NCBI GenBank assembly: GCA_947459855.1
Contig: CANHFL010000093.1
Location: forward strand, 1-5,872
Source of the DNA: Planctomycetaceae bacterium
GTDB taxonomy: Bacteria; Planctomycetota; Phycisphaerae; Phycisphaerales; SM1A02
Reading direction: 5' to 3'
DNA length: 5,872 nt
The notes under the pieces are model-generated. The model saw only the letters and a program-made list of their open reading frames with translations. It was not told the DNA's origin and ran no database searches. Below, piece after piece: positions 1 through 5,872 of the stretch (positions within the stretch are counted from its first letter, which is position 1; each line of letters opens with the position of its first letter). The translations under genes were made by a program, and so were the position numbers.

Positions 1-249
1 CAGGACGCCGTCGCGCGGGTCGATGATGCGCACCTCGTCGCAGCCGGCGGCCAGCAGCAGTTCGCGGCGGCGCGCCTCGGTGGTCAGGCGGGCGGGCGCC
101 TCGGCGGGGCGCAGGACCGCGGCGGGCAGCGGCTCGAAGGTCACCGCGGTGACCCGGCCACCCGCCCCCGCCGCGCGCCGGGCGGCGTCGATCAGGGCCC
201 GGTGGCCCAGGTGGACGCCGTCGAAGTTTCCGATCGTGATCACGTGCAT
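1..249 (-). CDS. ribF: RibF N-terminus: bifunctional riboflavin kinase/FAD synthetase (partial)
   Basis: RibF phosphorylates riboflavin to FMN and adenylates FMN to FAD in the cytoplasm. The 83 visible codons are the start of the N-terminal FAD-synthetase (nucleotidyltransferase) domain; the gene runs off the left edge. Residues 4-20 read ITIGNFDGVHLGHRALI, the family's ATP-binding signature with the HxGH-type element (H13, G15, H16). Residues 33-42 (VTAVTFEPLP) match the next conserved strand, followed by the expected LRP...ARLT and ELLLAAGCDEV segments. Bacterial RibF is usually about 300-330 residues, so roughly a quarter is seen; the riboflavin kinase domain is not visible. The ATG at 249-247 is chosen because the signature follows at once, as in many short-leader RibFs. 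The frame stays open upstream to at least 294, and a TTG at 264-262 is a weaker alternative. No clear Shine-Dalgarno precedes either. It is transcribed divergently from the glutamate dehydrogenase gene. Confidence 0.93.
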   Translation of the reverse strand, partial: MHVITIGNFDGVHLGHRALIDAARRAAGAGGRVTAVTFEPLPAAVLRPAEAPARLTTEARRRELLLAAGCDEVRIIDPRDGVL

Positions 250-296
250 GGCGGTACGCCGCAAGTCCGCGGGGGCAAAGAGGATAGCGCGGGGTC

Positions 297-319
297 CCCG
301 GGGGCCACGCTCCCCCGGG
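297..319. other. GC inverted repeat in the divergent intergenic region
   Basis: CCCGGGGG (297-304) and CCCCCGGG (312-319) are exact reverse complements, giving an 8-bp stem around the 7-base loop CCACGCT. No T-tract follows on either strand, so it is not a classical terminator for either divergent gene. It could be a protein-binding dyad. It would lie in the ribF leader only if ribF transcription starts upstream of position 319 on the minus strand. In DNA this GC-rich, such a stem may also be chance. Confidence 0.35.
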
Positions 320-338
320 AATTCGGCCCGCCCGGCCG

Positions 339-368
339 TTGGAACCCCCCGCAGCCGCGTGGTATCAC
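339..368 (+). promoter_or_regulatory. Candidate sigma70-type promoter for gdh
   Basis: TTGGAA at 339-344 matches four of six bases of the -35 consensus. TATCAC at 363-368 matches four of six of the -10 consensus. The spacer is 18 bp. Transcription would start about 6-8 bases after the -10, at 374-376, which is at or beside the ATG at 376. That would make the mRNA leaderless or nearly so, in line with the absence of a Shine-Dalgarno sequence. Seen: the two hexamers and their spacing. Inferred: that they act as a promoter. Confidence 0.35.
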
Positions 369-375
369 CCACGGA

Positions 376-3348
376 ATGCACCCCGCGTCCGCCGCCGTCA
401 CGACCCCCACCGCGATCGACCCCACCGCCATCCCGGACGCCACCGTCCTGGCCAGCGACCTGGGCAAGAGCTTCCTGGCCACCGCGGAGACGATCGTGCC
501 GTGGTTCACGGCGCAGATGCCGCGGATGTACTTCGAGGACACGCCGGCCAGCCGCGTGGCCGCACACCTGCGAGCCATCATCGCGGCGCGAGCCAGCGGC
601 CAGCCGCTCAACCTGACCATCCGCAGCGAGGACGAGCGCGAGTGGACCATGATCCGCGAGGGCAACCGCCCCGGCGTCCTGGCCGAGGTCATGCGCAGCC
701 TGCCCATGAACCAGGCGCTGCGCTCCGCCAAGATCCACAGCTCGCGTGACGGCGTGCTGGTGCTGGACACCTTCGAGTTCGGCGACCGCACGGCCTTCGA
801 CCCCGCGAACGCCGCGCAGGCGGACAAGCTGCGCGCCACCATCGAGTACGCCAAGGCGAACGCCCCCGACTGGACCGAGGCCGCGATCCGCGCCTATTTC
901 GCGGGTGCCGCCGGCGACTACCTGACCACGCTCACGCCGCACCGCCTGAACAAGCACCGCCAGCTCTTCGCCAAGGTCAGCGGCACCGAGGGCGCGTGGA
1001 TCGAGACCGAGCCCGAGACCGAGGCCCCGAACCTCACCCGCATCACGATCGCGTTCTCGAACGCGCGCACCCGCACCATGCTGGAGCGCGTGGCCGCGAT
1101 CCTGAGCCGCGCCGGCATCAACATCCAGCGCGCGTACCTGGACCAGGTGGCCGACCCGCCGCACGGCTCGGTCAGCATCCTGGGCTTCGTGATCCAGACG
1201 CACGACGGCAAGGCGATCGACACCGCGGGCGCCGCGTGGAAGCAGGTCGAGCACGACCTGGTGCGCGTGAAGTGGGTGGACTTCGCGATCATCGACTTCG
1301 CGACCCGCCACCGCGAGCTGGCGATCGACGAGGCCGAGCTCATCGTCGCGCTGGGCGCCCTGGCCCACCAGCGCCTGGTGCACCGCGACCGCCTGCTCTT
1401 CAGCTACGAGCGCATCCAGGCCGCGATCGAGCGCAACGTCGCGCTGGCCGCCGCCGTCGGCGCCCTGCTCCGCGCGCGCTTCGACCCGAAGGGCCCGATC
1501 GGCGACGCCGAGTTCACGAAGCGCGCCGCCGAGCTGCGCGCGCAGATCACGCAGAAGGAGGACCCGGACGGCACGGCGACCATCCTGGCCACCATGCTGG
1601 ACGGCGCCGAGAGCGTCTTCCGCACCAACTACTTCCTGACGCACCGCTCGGGCCTCGCCCTGCGCATCGACACGAAGTTCCTGCAGGACGACCGCCGGCC
1701 CGAGCTGCCCTACGGCACGTTCTTCGTGTTCGGCCGCGGCTTCTACGGCTTCCACAACCGCTTCAAGGAGATCGCGCGCGGCGGCCTGCGCGTGGTGAAG
1801 CCGGCGAACGACGCGCAGCACGCCCGCGAGCGCGAGCGCGTGTTCGACGAGGTCTACGGCCTGTCGTGGGCGCAGCAGCAGAAGAACAAGGACATCCCCG
1901 AGGGCGGCGCGAAGGCGGCCATCCTGCTCGAGCCCGTCGCCGACATCACGCGCTGCGTGAAGGCCTTCGTCGACAGCCTGCTCGACCTCATCACCGACGA
2001 CCCGGCCACGAAGGCGAAGATCGTCGACCGCTGGGGCAAGCAGGAGCTCATCTACCTGGGCCCCGACGAGAACATCACCCCCGCGCACATCGAGTGGATC
2101 GTGGCGCGCGCCCGCCAGCGCAAGTACGCGCTGCCCGACGCGTTCATGAGCTCGAAGCCCGGCGCCGGCATCAACCACAAGGTCTACGGCGTCACCAGCG
2201 AGGGCGTGAACGTCTTCCTGGAGGTCGCGCTGCGCGCCCGTGGCATCGACCCGCGCAAGCAGCCGTTCACCGTGAAGATCACCGGCGGCCCGGACGGCGA
2301 CGTCGCGGGCAACATGATCCGCATCCTGAACCGCGACTACGGCACCAACGCGCGCATCGTCGGCATCGCCGACGGCAGCGGCGTGGGCGAGGACCCGGAC
2401 GGCCTGGACCACGCCGAGCTGCTGCGCCTCTTCAACGAGGCGCTGCCGATCGCGAAGTTCGACCCGAGGAAGCTCGGCCCCAAGGGCCGCATCGTGGGCG
2501 TCGACCAGCCCGAGGGCGCGCAGCTGCGCAACACCCTGCACAACCGCCTGAAGTGCGACGCGTTCGTGCCGGGCGGCGGCCGCCCCGCCACCATCAACGA
2601 CGGCAACTGGCGCGACTACCTGCTGCCGGACGGCACGCCCAGCGCGGGCATCATCGTCGAGGGCGCGAACCTCTTCCTGACCCCCGGCGCGCGCAAGGAG
2701 CTCTTCAAGGCCGGCTGCCTGATCTTCAAGGACAGCAGCGCCAACAAGTGCGGCGTCATCTGCAGCTCGTACGAGATCGGCGCCAGCATGCTGCTGGACG
2801 AGAAGCAGTTCCTGGCGATCAAGGCCGAGTTCGTCGAGCAGGTCCTGGTGAAGCTGCGCGAGCTGGCCCGTTCCGAGGCCGAGCTGCTGATGGCCGAGGG
2901 CCGCCGCCACCCGCACACGCCGCTCACCGAGCTCTCGACGACCGTCTCGAAGGTCATGAACGACGCCGCCGACGCGATCCGCGCGTCGATGGAGAAGTGG
3001 ACCCCCGCCGACCGCGAGCTGGGGAAGACCGTCGTGCGCGAGCACATCCCGCAGAAGCTGCAGGACACCGCCGGCGACCGCCTGTGGACCGTCATCCCGC
3101 AGGCCTACCTGGACTGGATGGTCGCGAAGCGCCTGGCGTCCGGCATCGTCTACCGCGAGGGCGTGGGCTTCTTCCAGAGCGTCGAGCCCGACGCCGTGGC
3201 CGCGCTGGCCCTGCGCTACCTGCGCAAGCGCACCGAGACGCGCGCGCTGGTCGAGCAGCTGCGGAACTCCGGCGCCCCCGGCGCGGCCCGCGCGGCCGAG
3301 CTGCTGGCGCGCTCGGGGACGCGGGCGGCGCTCGAGGACTTCGACTGA
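376..3348 (+). CDS. gdh: NAD-specific glutamate dehydrogenase, ~115-kDa Gdh2-like class
   Basis: It is predicted to convert L-glutamate + NAD+ reversibly to 2-oxoglutarate + ammonium in the cytoplasm, mainly for glutamate catabolism (990 residues). N-terminal ACT-like regulatory regions lie at about residues 80-140 and 220-290. Catalytic domain: GFHNRF...ARGGLRVVKP at 458-476, then NKDIPEGGAK at 504-513, the hallmark of the yeast Gdh2-like class; K505 and K513 match the substrate-binding and catalytic lysines. YLGPDEN at 560-566 carries the likely catalytic Asp (D564), and HKVYGVTSEGV at 601-611 is conserved. The Rossmann fingerprint GGPDGDVAGN (637-646) is followed by GIADGSG (663-669), whose Asp favours NAD over NADP. 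EGANLFLT (762-769) and NKCGVICSSYE (790-800) complete the fold. Length fits the class (yeast Gdh2 is about 1,090). ATG 376 is chosen because the open frame upstream overlaps ribF and has no other usual start codon after 249. No Shine-Dalgarno is seen. Confidence 0.92.
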   Translation: MHPASAAVTTPTAIDPTAIPDATVLASDLGKSFLATAETIVPWFTAQMPRMYFEDTPASRVAAHLRAIIAARASGQPLNLTIRSEDEREWTMIREGNRPGVLAEVMRSLPMNQALRSAKIHSSRDGVLVLDTFEFGDRTAFDPANAAQADKLRATIEYAKANAPDWTEAAIRAYFAGAAGDYLTTLTPHRLNKHRQLFAKVSGTEGAWIETEPETEAPNLTRITIAFSNARTRTMLERVAAILSRAGINIQRAYLDQVADPPHGSVSILGFVIQTHDGKAIDTAGAAWKQVEHDLVRVKWVDFAIIDFATRHRELAIDEAELIVALGALAHQRLVHRDRLLFSYERIQAAIERNVALAAAVGALLRARFDPKGPIGDAEFTKRAAELRAQITQKEDPDGTATILATMLDGAESVFRTNYFLTHRSGLALRIDTKFLQDDRRPELPYGTFFVFGRGFYGFHNRFKEIARGGLRVVKPANDAQHARERERVFDEVYGLSWAQQQKNKDIPEGGAKAAILLEPVADITRCVKAFVDSLLDLITDDPATKAKIVDRWGKQELIYLGPDENITPAHIEWIVARARQRKYALPDAFMSSKPGAGINHKVYGVTSEGVNVFLEVALRARGIDPRKQPFTVKITGGPDGDVAGNMIRILNRDYGTNARIVGIADGSGVGEDPDGLDHAELLRLFNEALPIAKFDPRKLGPKGRIVGVDQPEGAQLRNTLHNRLKCDAFVPGGGRPATINDGNWRDYLLPDGTPSAGIIVEGANLFLTPGARKELFKAGCLIFKDSSANKCGVICSSYEIGASMLLDEKQFLAIKAEFVEQVLVKLRELARSEAELLMAEGRRHPHTPLTELSTTVSKVMNDAADAIRASMEKWTPADRELGKTVVREHIPQKLQDTAGDRLWTVIPQAYLDWMVAKRLASGIVYREGVGFFQSVEPDAVAALALRYLRKRTETRALVEQLRNSGAPGAARAAELLARSGTRAALEDFD

Positions 3349-3349
3349 G

Positions 3350-3380
3350 GATGTCCCGGGCGGTTCACGCCCGGGACGTC
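3350..3380. terminator. Bidirectional hairpin between convergent gdh and pullulanase genes
   Basis: GTCCCGGGCG (3353-3362) and CGCCCGGGAC (3368-3377) pair perfectly over 10 bp around the 5-base loop GTTCA. Three more pairs (3350-3352 with 3378-3380, one a T-G wobble on the plus strand) extend the stem to 13 bp. It fills the 30-bp gap between the two stop codons, and the extended right arm overlaps the pullulanase stop codon (3381-3379). Neither strand has a T-tract after the stem. If it terminates, it acts as a U-less hairpin or as a 3'-end stabiliser for both mRNAs. Confidence 0.65.
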
Positions 3381-5872
3381 ACTTCGAGGCCTTCCACCCC
3401 GCCGGCGCCGTGCGCGCGGGCAGCTGCTGCAGCAGGGCCATGACGCCCATCGCGGTGCCGTAGTTGGCGCTGCGCGGGAAGACGCGGTCGTTCCAGGTGC
3501 CGTCGGCGGCGCGGGTGCGGAAGAGGAGCTCGTCGAAGCGCGCCCACAGTGCGGCCTGGCGATCGGCGGGCAGCAGCGCGATGGCCTGCGCCGCGTGGAA
3601 GTGCGCGTAGTAGAAGTAGTACGGCGCAACGTTGTAGGGCGGCAGGTGCGTGCCGTTCTTCGCGCGGCGCGCCTCGAGCGCGTCCCAGTGGTCGCAGAAC
3701 GAGGTGGCCGCGCGCTCCAGGCGCTCGGCGCTGCCGCGGCCGGCCAGGAAGAGCGCGGCCTCGGCGGCCACCATGCGGCCCACGGCGCCCGGGATCTGGC
3801 CGGGGTCATCCTTCACCGCGCCCTTCGTGCGGCCGGCGTAGGCAACGTAGCCGCTCGCCTCGGCGGCGCAGGCCTCGAGCGCCTTCAGGCCGCGCTCGAC
3901 CACGTCGGCGCGCACCGCGAAGCCGGCGGCCTTCGCCTCGAAGAGCGTCTGCAGGCACGGCGCGGTCATGAACGGGCTGGGCGGGCTCACGGCGTCCTTG
4001 CCGGGGCCGCGCGCATACGCCCAGCCGCCGACCTTCGGGATCTCGATGGACTGCAGCGCGTCCAGGTACCACTCGGTGGCGCGGCGCACCTCGGCGGCCT
4101 GGGCGGCCGGCACGGCGCCTGCGCGTGCGGCGGCGACCAGGAAGCGGGCGGCGTAGCACATGCCCCACGCGCGCACGTCGTAGCCGCCGTCGTAGTCGTC
4201 GGGGCTCATCAAGGGCTCCTTGGTGCCGGCGCAGACGAAAGCGATCGCGCGCTGGACGGCGGCGACACGTGCGGCGTCGGCCATGAAGCCGGGGGCCTGG
4301 AGCAGCGCCTCGGCGCAGATCGCGGTGCCACCGATGCGGTAGCCGACGGGGATCTGGCCGCGCACGCGGTAGACGCCTTCGTAGGGCCATTGCCCGCCGT
4401 CCTCCTGCATCGCCAGCAGGCGCGCGACGCCGGTGCGGACGGCATCGTCGAGCGCGGCGGCGCCGGCAGACGGCGCGGCGGGTGCGGCGGCCTTCGGCGC
4501 CGTCGCGGCCGGTGCATCCGCAGGCTTCGGCGCCTTCGCCGGCGGTGCGGGCGCGACGCCCTGCCCCGCGACGACCATCGAGTACGGCGGGATCGCGACG
4601 GTGCCGCTCGCGGTGCCGCGCGGGTCCGCGCCGGCGCCCTTGGCATCGGCCAGCACCGACCATGTGCCGGCGGGCAGCGCGACCGTCCGCGACACCGGGT
4701 CGCCGTTCAGCAGCACCAGCAGCCGCTTCGCGGGGTCCTTCGCGGCGGCGCCGTCGATCGTCCACGCGACCACCGGGCCGGCGTCGTAGGCCTTCACGCT
4801 GGCGCGGATCGCCTTGGCGGTGTCCAGGTGCAGCGCGGGGTGCGCGCGGCGCAGGGCGACCATGCCGCGGGTCCACTCGAAGACCTCGTCACAGGCGGGC
4901 TTGGCCTGCCAGTCGAAGCGGTTGACGGCGTCACCCGAGACGTAGCTGTTGTGGTCGCCGCCCTTGGTGCGGCAGATCTCGCTGCCGCCCTCGAGGAACG
5001 GCACGCCCTGGCTCACCAGCACGATGCCGAGCGCGAGCTTCTGCATCGCGCGGCGCGTGGCGGCGTCGGCCTGCGGCGCGGCCTTCGCGATCTTGTCGAC
5101 GAGCGACAGGTTGTCGTGCGCGCTGACGTAGGCGACGGATTCGCCGGGCTCCTGCGTGAAATCGTCGATCGCGCCGAAGGCCGCGCCGCGCAGCACGGCG
5201 GCCGCGTCGCCGCCGGGGCCCGTGGCGAAGCCCGCGCCCGCGCCGTCGGTGTCGCCGCGCACGGCGCCGCGCAGGTGGTCGTTGAACACCGCGATCGGCA
5301 GGCCCTTCTGCGCGCCCTTGCCGAAGCGCGTGGGTCCGCCGCCGGTCCACGGCTCGCCGTAGAGCGTGGCGTCGGGACGCAGTTCCTTCACGCGCGCGCA
5401 GATCGCGCGGACGGTCTCGGGCGTGTGCGTGCCCAGGAGGTCGAAGCGGAAGCCGTCGACCTTGTAGTCGCGCAGCCAGTGCGTGAGCGAATCCACGATG
5501 TACTTGCGCACCATCGGGCGCTCGTCGGCGACGCTGTTGCCGCAGCCGGCGTCGTTCGTCAGGCGGCCGTCCGGCGTGGTGCGGAAGAACCAGCCCGGCA
5601 CGGTGGCGTCGAAGGGCGACGACTCGCCAGACGAGCTGGTGTGGTTGTAGACGACGTCGAGCAGCACGCGGATGCCGGCGGCATGCAGGCCCTGGATGGC
5701 CGTGCGCATCTCGCGGACGGGCGTCAGCGGGTCGGCGCCGCGGTCGGTGGCGTAGTTGGATTCCGGAACGTTGAAGAGCGCCGTCCAGTAGCCCCAGTTG
5801 TAGTCCTCGCTGCCGGCGGTGAAGTCATGCACCGGCATCAGGTGGACGGCGGTGACGCCCAGGTCGCGCAGG
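3379..5872 (-). CDS. pulA: Type I pullulanase (GH13) fused to a C-terminal alpha/alpha-toroid domain (5'-partial)
   Basis: Pullulanase hydrolyses alpha-1,6 branch links in pullulan, glycogen or amylopectin-derived dextrins. 830 residues are visible; the reading frame is still open at the right edge. Numbering is from the internal Met at 5838. LGVTAVHLMPVHDF starts the barrel; YNWGY (13-17) is the type I pullulanase signature. GH13 regions: DVVYNH (61-66), GFRFDLLG with nucleophile D133 (5442-5440), YGEPW with acid/base E162 (5355-5353), VSAHDN with transition-state stabiliser D242 (5115-5113). All three catalytic acids are present. A beta-sandwich follows at about 340-425, an Ala/Pro/Lys linker at 427-462, then the toroid to 819. 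The Met at 5838 is not the start, because conserved barrel sequence precedes it. The missing N-terminus would usually carry a CBM48-type module and any signal peptide, so location in the cell is unknown. It is convergent with gdh. The symbol applies to the catalytic part. Confidence 0.9.
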   Translation of the reverse strand, partial: LRDLGVTAVHLMPVHDFTAGSEDYNWGYWTALFNVPESNYATDRGADPLTPVREMRTAIQGLHAAGIRVLLDVVYNHTSSSGESSPFDATVPGWFFRTTPDGRLTNDAGCGNSVADERPMVRKYIVDSLTHWLRDYKVDGFRFDLLGTHTPETVRAICARVKELRPDATLYGEPWTGGGPTRFGKGAQKGLPIAVFNDHLRGAVRGDTDGAGAGFATGPGGDAAAVLRGAAFGAIDDFTQEPGESVAYVSAHDNLSLVDKIAKAAPQADAATRRAMQKLALGIVLVSQGVPFLEGGSEICRTKGGDHNSYVSGDAVNRFDWQAKPACDEVFEWTRGMVALRRAHPALHLDTAKAIRASVKAYDAGPVVAWTIDGAAAKDPAKRLLVLLNGDPVSRTVALPAGTWSVLADAKGAGADPRGTASGTVAIPPYSMVVAGQGVAPAPPAKAPKPADAPAATAPKAAAPAAPSAGAAALDDAVRTGVARLLAMQEDGGQWPYEGVYRVRGQIPVGYRIGGTAICAEALLQAPGFMADAARVAAVQRAIAFVCAGTKEPLMSPDDYDGGYDVRAWGMCYAARFLVAAARAGAVPAAQAAEVRRATEWYLDALQSIEIPKVGGWAYARGPGKDAVSPPSPFMTAPCLQTLFEAKAAGFAVRADVVERGLKALEACAAEASGYVAYAGRTKGAVKDDPGQIPGAVGRMVAAEAALFLAGRGSAERLERAATSFCDHWDALEARRAKNGTHLPPYNVAPYYFYYAHFHAAQAIALLPADRQAALWARFDELLFRTRAADGTWNDRVFPRSANYGTAMGVMALLQQLPARTAPAGWKASK
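3382..4452 (-). other. C-terminal squalene-cyclase/prenyltransferase-like alpha/alpha-toroid domain of the pullulanase
   Basis: Residues 463-819 (numbered from the Met at 5838) resemble the terpenoid cyclase/protein prenyltransferase alpha-alpha toroid fold. QEDGGQW (478-484; 4407-4387) fits the QX3GXW core of a QW motif exactly. Degenerate copies appear at VGGWAY (603-608) and RAADGTW (776-782). Alternating helical segments with small residues and aromatic clusters (GYRIGGTAI at 499-507, APYYFYYAHFHAAQA at 738-752) are typical. No DXDD protonation motif of squalene-hopene cyclases is visible; SPDDYDGGYD (545-554) is acidic but does not match. A catalytic role is therefore not supported. Glucan binding or a scaffold role is possible, and so is a distant (alpha/alpha)6 glycosidase or lyase relation. 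The fold call is moderately sure; the function is unknown. Confidence 0.6.
4453..4560 (-). other. Low-complexity Ala/Pro/Lys interdomain linker of the pullulanase fusion
   Basis: Residues 427-462 (numbered from the Met at 5838) are made almost only of Ala, Pro and Lys, with stretches such as APAPPAKAPKPADAPAA. This is typical of a flexible, extended tether between folded domains. It separates the end of the GH13 beta-sandwich from the toroid domain without a stop codon, frameshift or ribosome-binding site. That supports one fused polypeptide rather than two adjoining genes. Confidence 0.75.

Larger units (their letters stand above)
250..375. promoter_or_regulatory. Divergent intergenic region between ribF and gdh
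   Basis: This 126-bp gap separates two divergent starts and must carry both promoters unless they lie inside the genes. It is GC-rich, with a few AT-richer islands that stand out. On the plus strand, TTGGAA (339-344) and TATCAC (363-368) form a candidate promoter. On the minus strand, TATCCT (286-281) resembles a -10 box 31 bases before the ribF ATG, but I see no matching -35. A GC hairpin lies at 297-319. No operator dyad for a known regulator and no FMN riboswitch could be recognised. The region is too short for a full FMN riboswitch plus spacer ahead of ribF, and no typical conserved core is seen. Confidence 0.6.

Noticed and set aside
202..375. N-terminal extension of the glutamate dehydrogenase frame starting at ATG 202
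   Set aside because: It overlaps the ribF start on the opposite strand, has no family resemblance and no ribosome-binding site. ATG 376 gives the usual family length.
250..375. FMN riboswitch upstream of ribF
   Set aside because: No recognisable conserved RFN core or multi-stem arrangement on the minus strand; only one simple 8-bp stem is seen.
240..854. Minus-strand open frame covering the ribF-gdh gap and the start of gdh
   Set aside because: Its translation has no recognisable features, it runs antisense to a conserved coding region, and it overlaps the ribF start in a different frame.
996..3443. Long plus-strand open frame (about 815 codons) inside the dehydrogenase gene
   Set aside because: Its translation is Arg/Pro/Gly/His-rich with no fold-like pattern. 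It is the expected shadow of GC-saturated third positions, and the overlapping frame is clearly the conserved gene.
3806..4876. Second minus-strand open frame within the pullulanase gene
   Set aside because: It is Arg-rich and low-complexity, the shadow of a high-GC coding frame. The catalytic motifs sit in the other frame.
4433..5362. Several short plus-strand open frames antisense to the pullulanase gene
   Set aside because: Composition is Ala/Pro/Arg-biased, with no ribosome-binding sites or family resemblance. They mirror the coding strand.
5836..5838. Met at 5838 as start codon of the pullulanase
   Set aside because: The frame continues upstream to the window edge with conserved barrel sequence (LGVTAVHL), so the Met is internal.
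1..5872. Defence system, mobile element, CRISPR array or tRNA
   Set aside because: No repeat-spacer pattern, transposase-like motif, terminal repeats or cloverleaf was seen. The window is filled by three metabolic genes.

Overview
The window is very GC-rich DNA (about 70% by eye, not counted). Codon third positions are almost all G or C, which produces many long but meaningless open frames. It holds three protein-coding genes, two of them cut by the window edges. There is no RNA gene, mobile element, CRISPR array or long non-coding stretch that I can support. The gene types (a yeast-Gdh2-like 'NKDIPEGG' glutamate dehydrogenase, and a pullulanase joined to a squalene-cyclase-like toroid) suggest a high-GC environmental bacterium, possibly a planctomycete. 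That lineage is inferred from family resemblance only and is held with low confidence.

Layout: positions 1-249 on the minus strand are the N-terminal 83 codons of ribF (FAD synthetase/riboflavin kinase), running off the left edge. A 126-bp divergent intergenic region follows (250-375). It carries an 8-bp GC hairpin and a plausible promoter for the plus-strand gene, placed so that the transcript would start at or next to the ATG. Positions 376-3348 (+) encode a complete 990-residue NAD-type glutamate dehydrogenase of the ~115-kDa class with N-terminal ACT-like regulatory regions. A 30-bp gap between convergent stop codons is almost entirely one near-perfect hairpin that can serve both strands as terminator. 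Positions 3379-5872 (-) encode the C-terminal 830 residues of a type I pullulanase (GH13 catalytic barrel plus beta-sandwich), followed by an Ala/Pro/Lys linker and about 357 residues of an alpha/alpha-toroid (squalene cyclase/prenyltransferase-like) domain. Its N-terminus lies beyond the right edge.

The three genes do not form a pathway. ribF supplies FMN/FAD, the dehydrogenase links glutamate to 2-oxoglutarate and ammonium, and the pullulanase debranches alpha-glucans. They are divergent or convergent, so they are not an operon. The most unusual item is the pullulanase-toroid fusion: the appended domain keeps a canonical QW-type motif but shows no DXDD cyclase motif, so its role is open.
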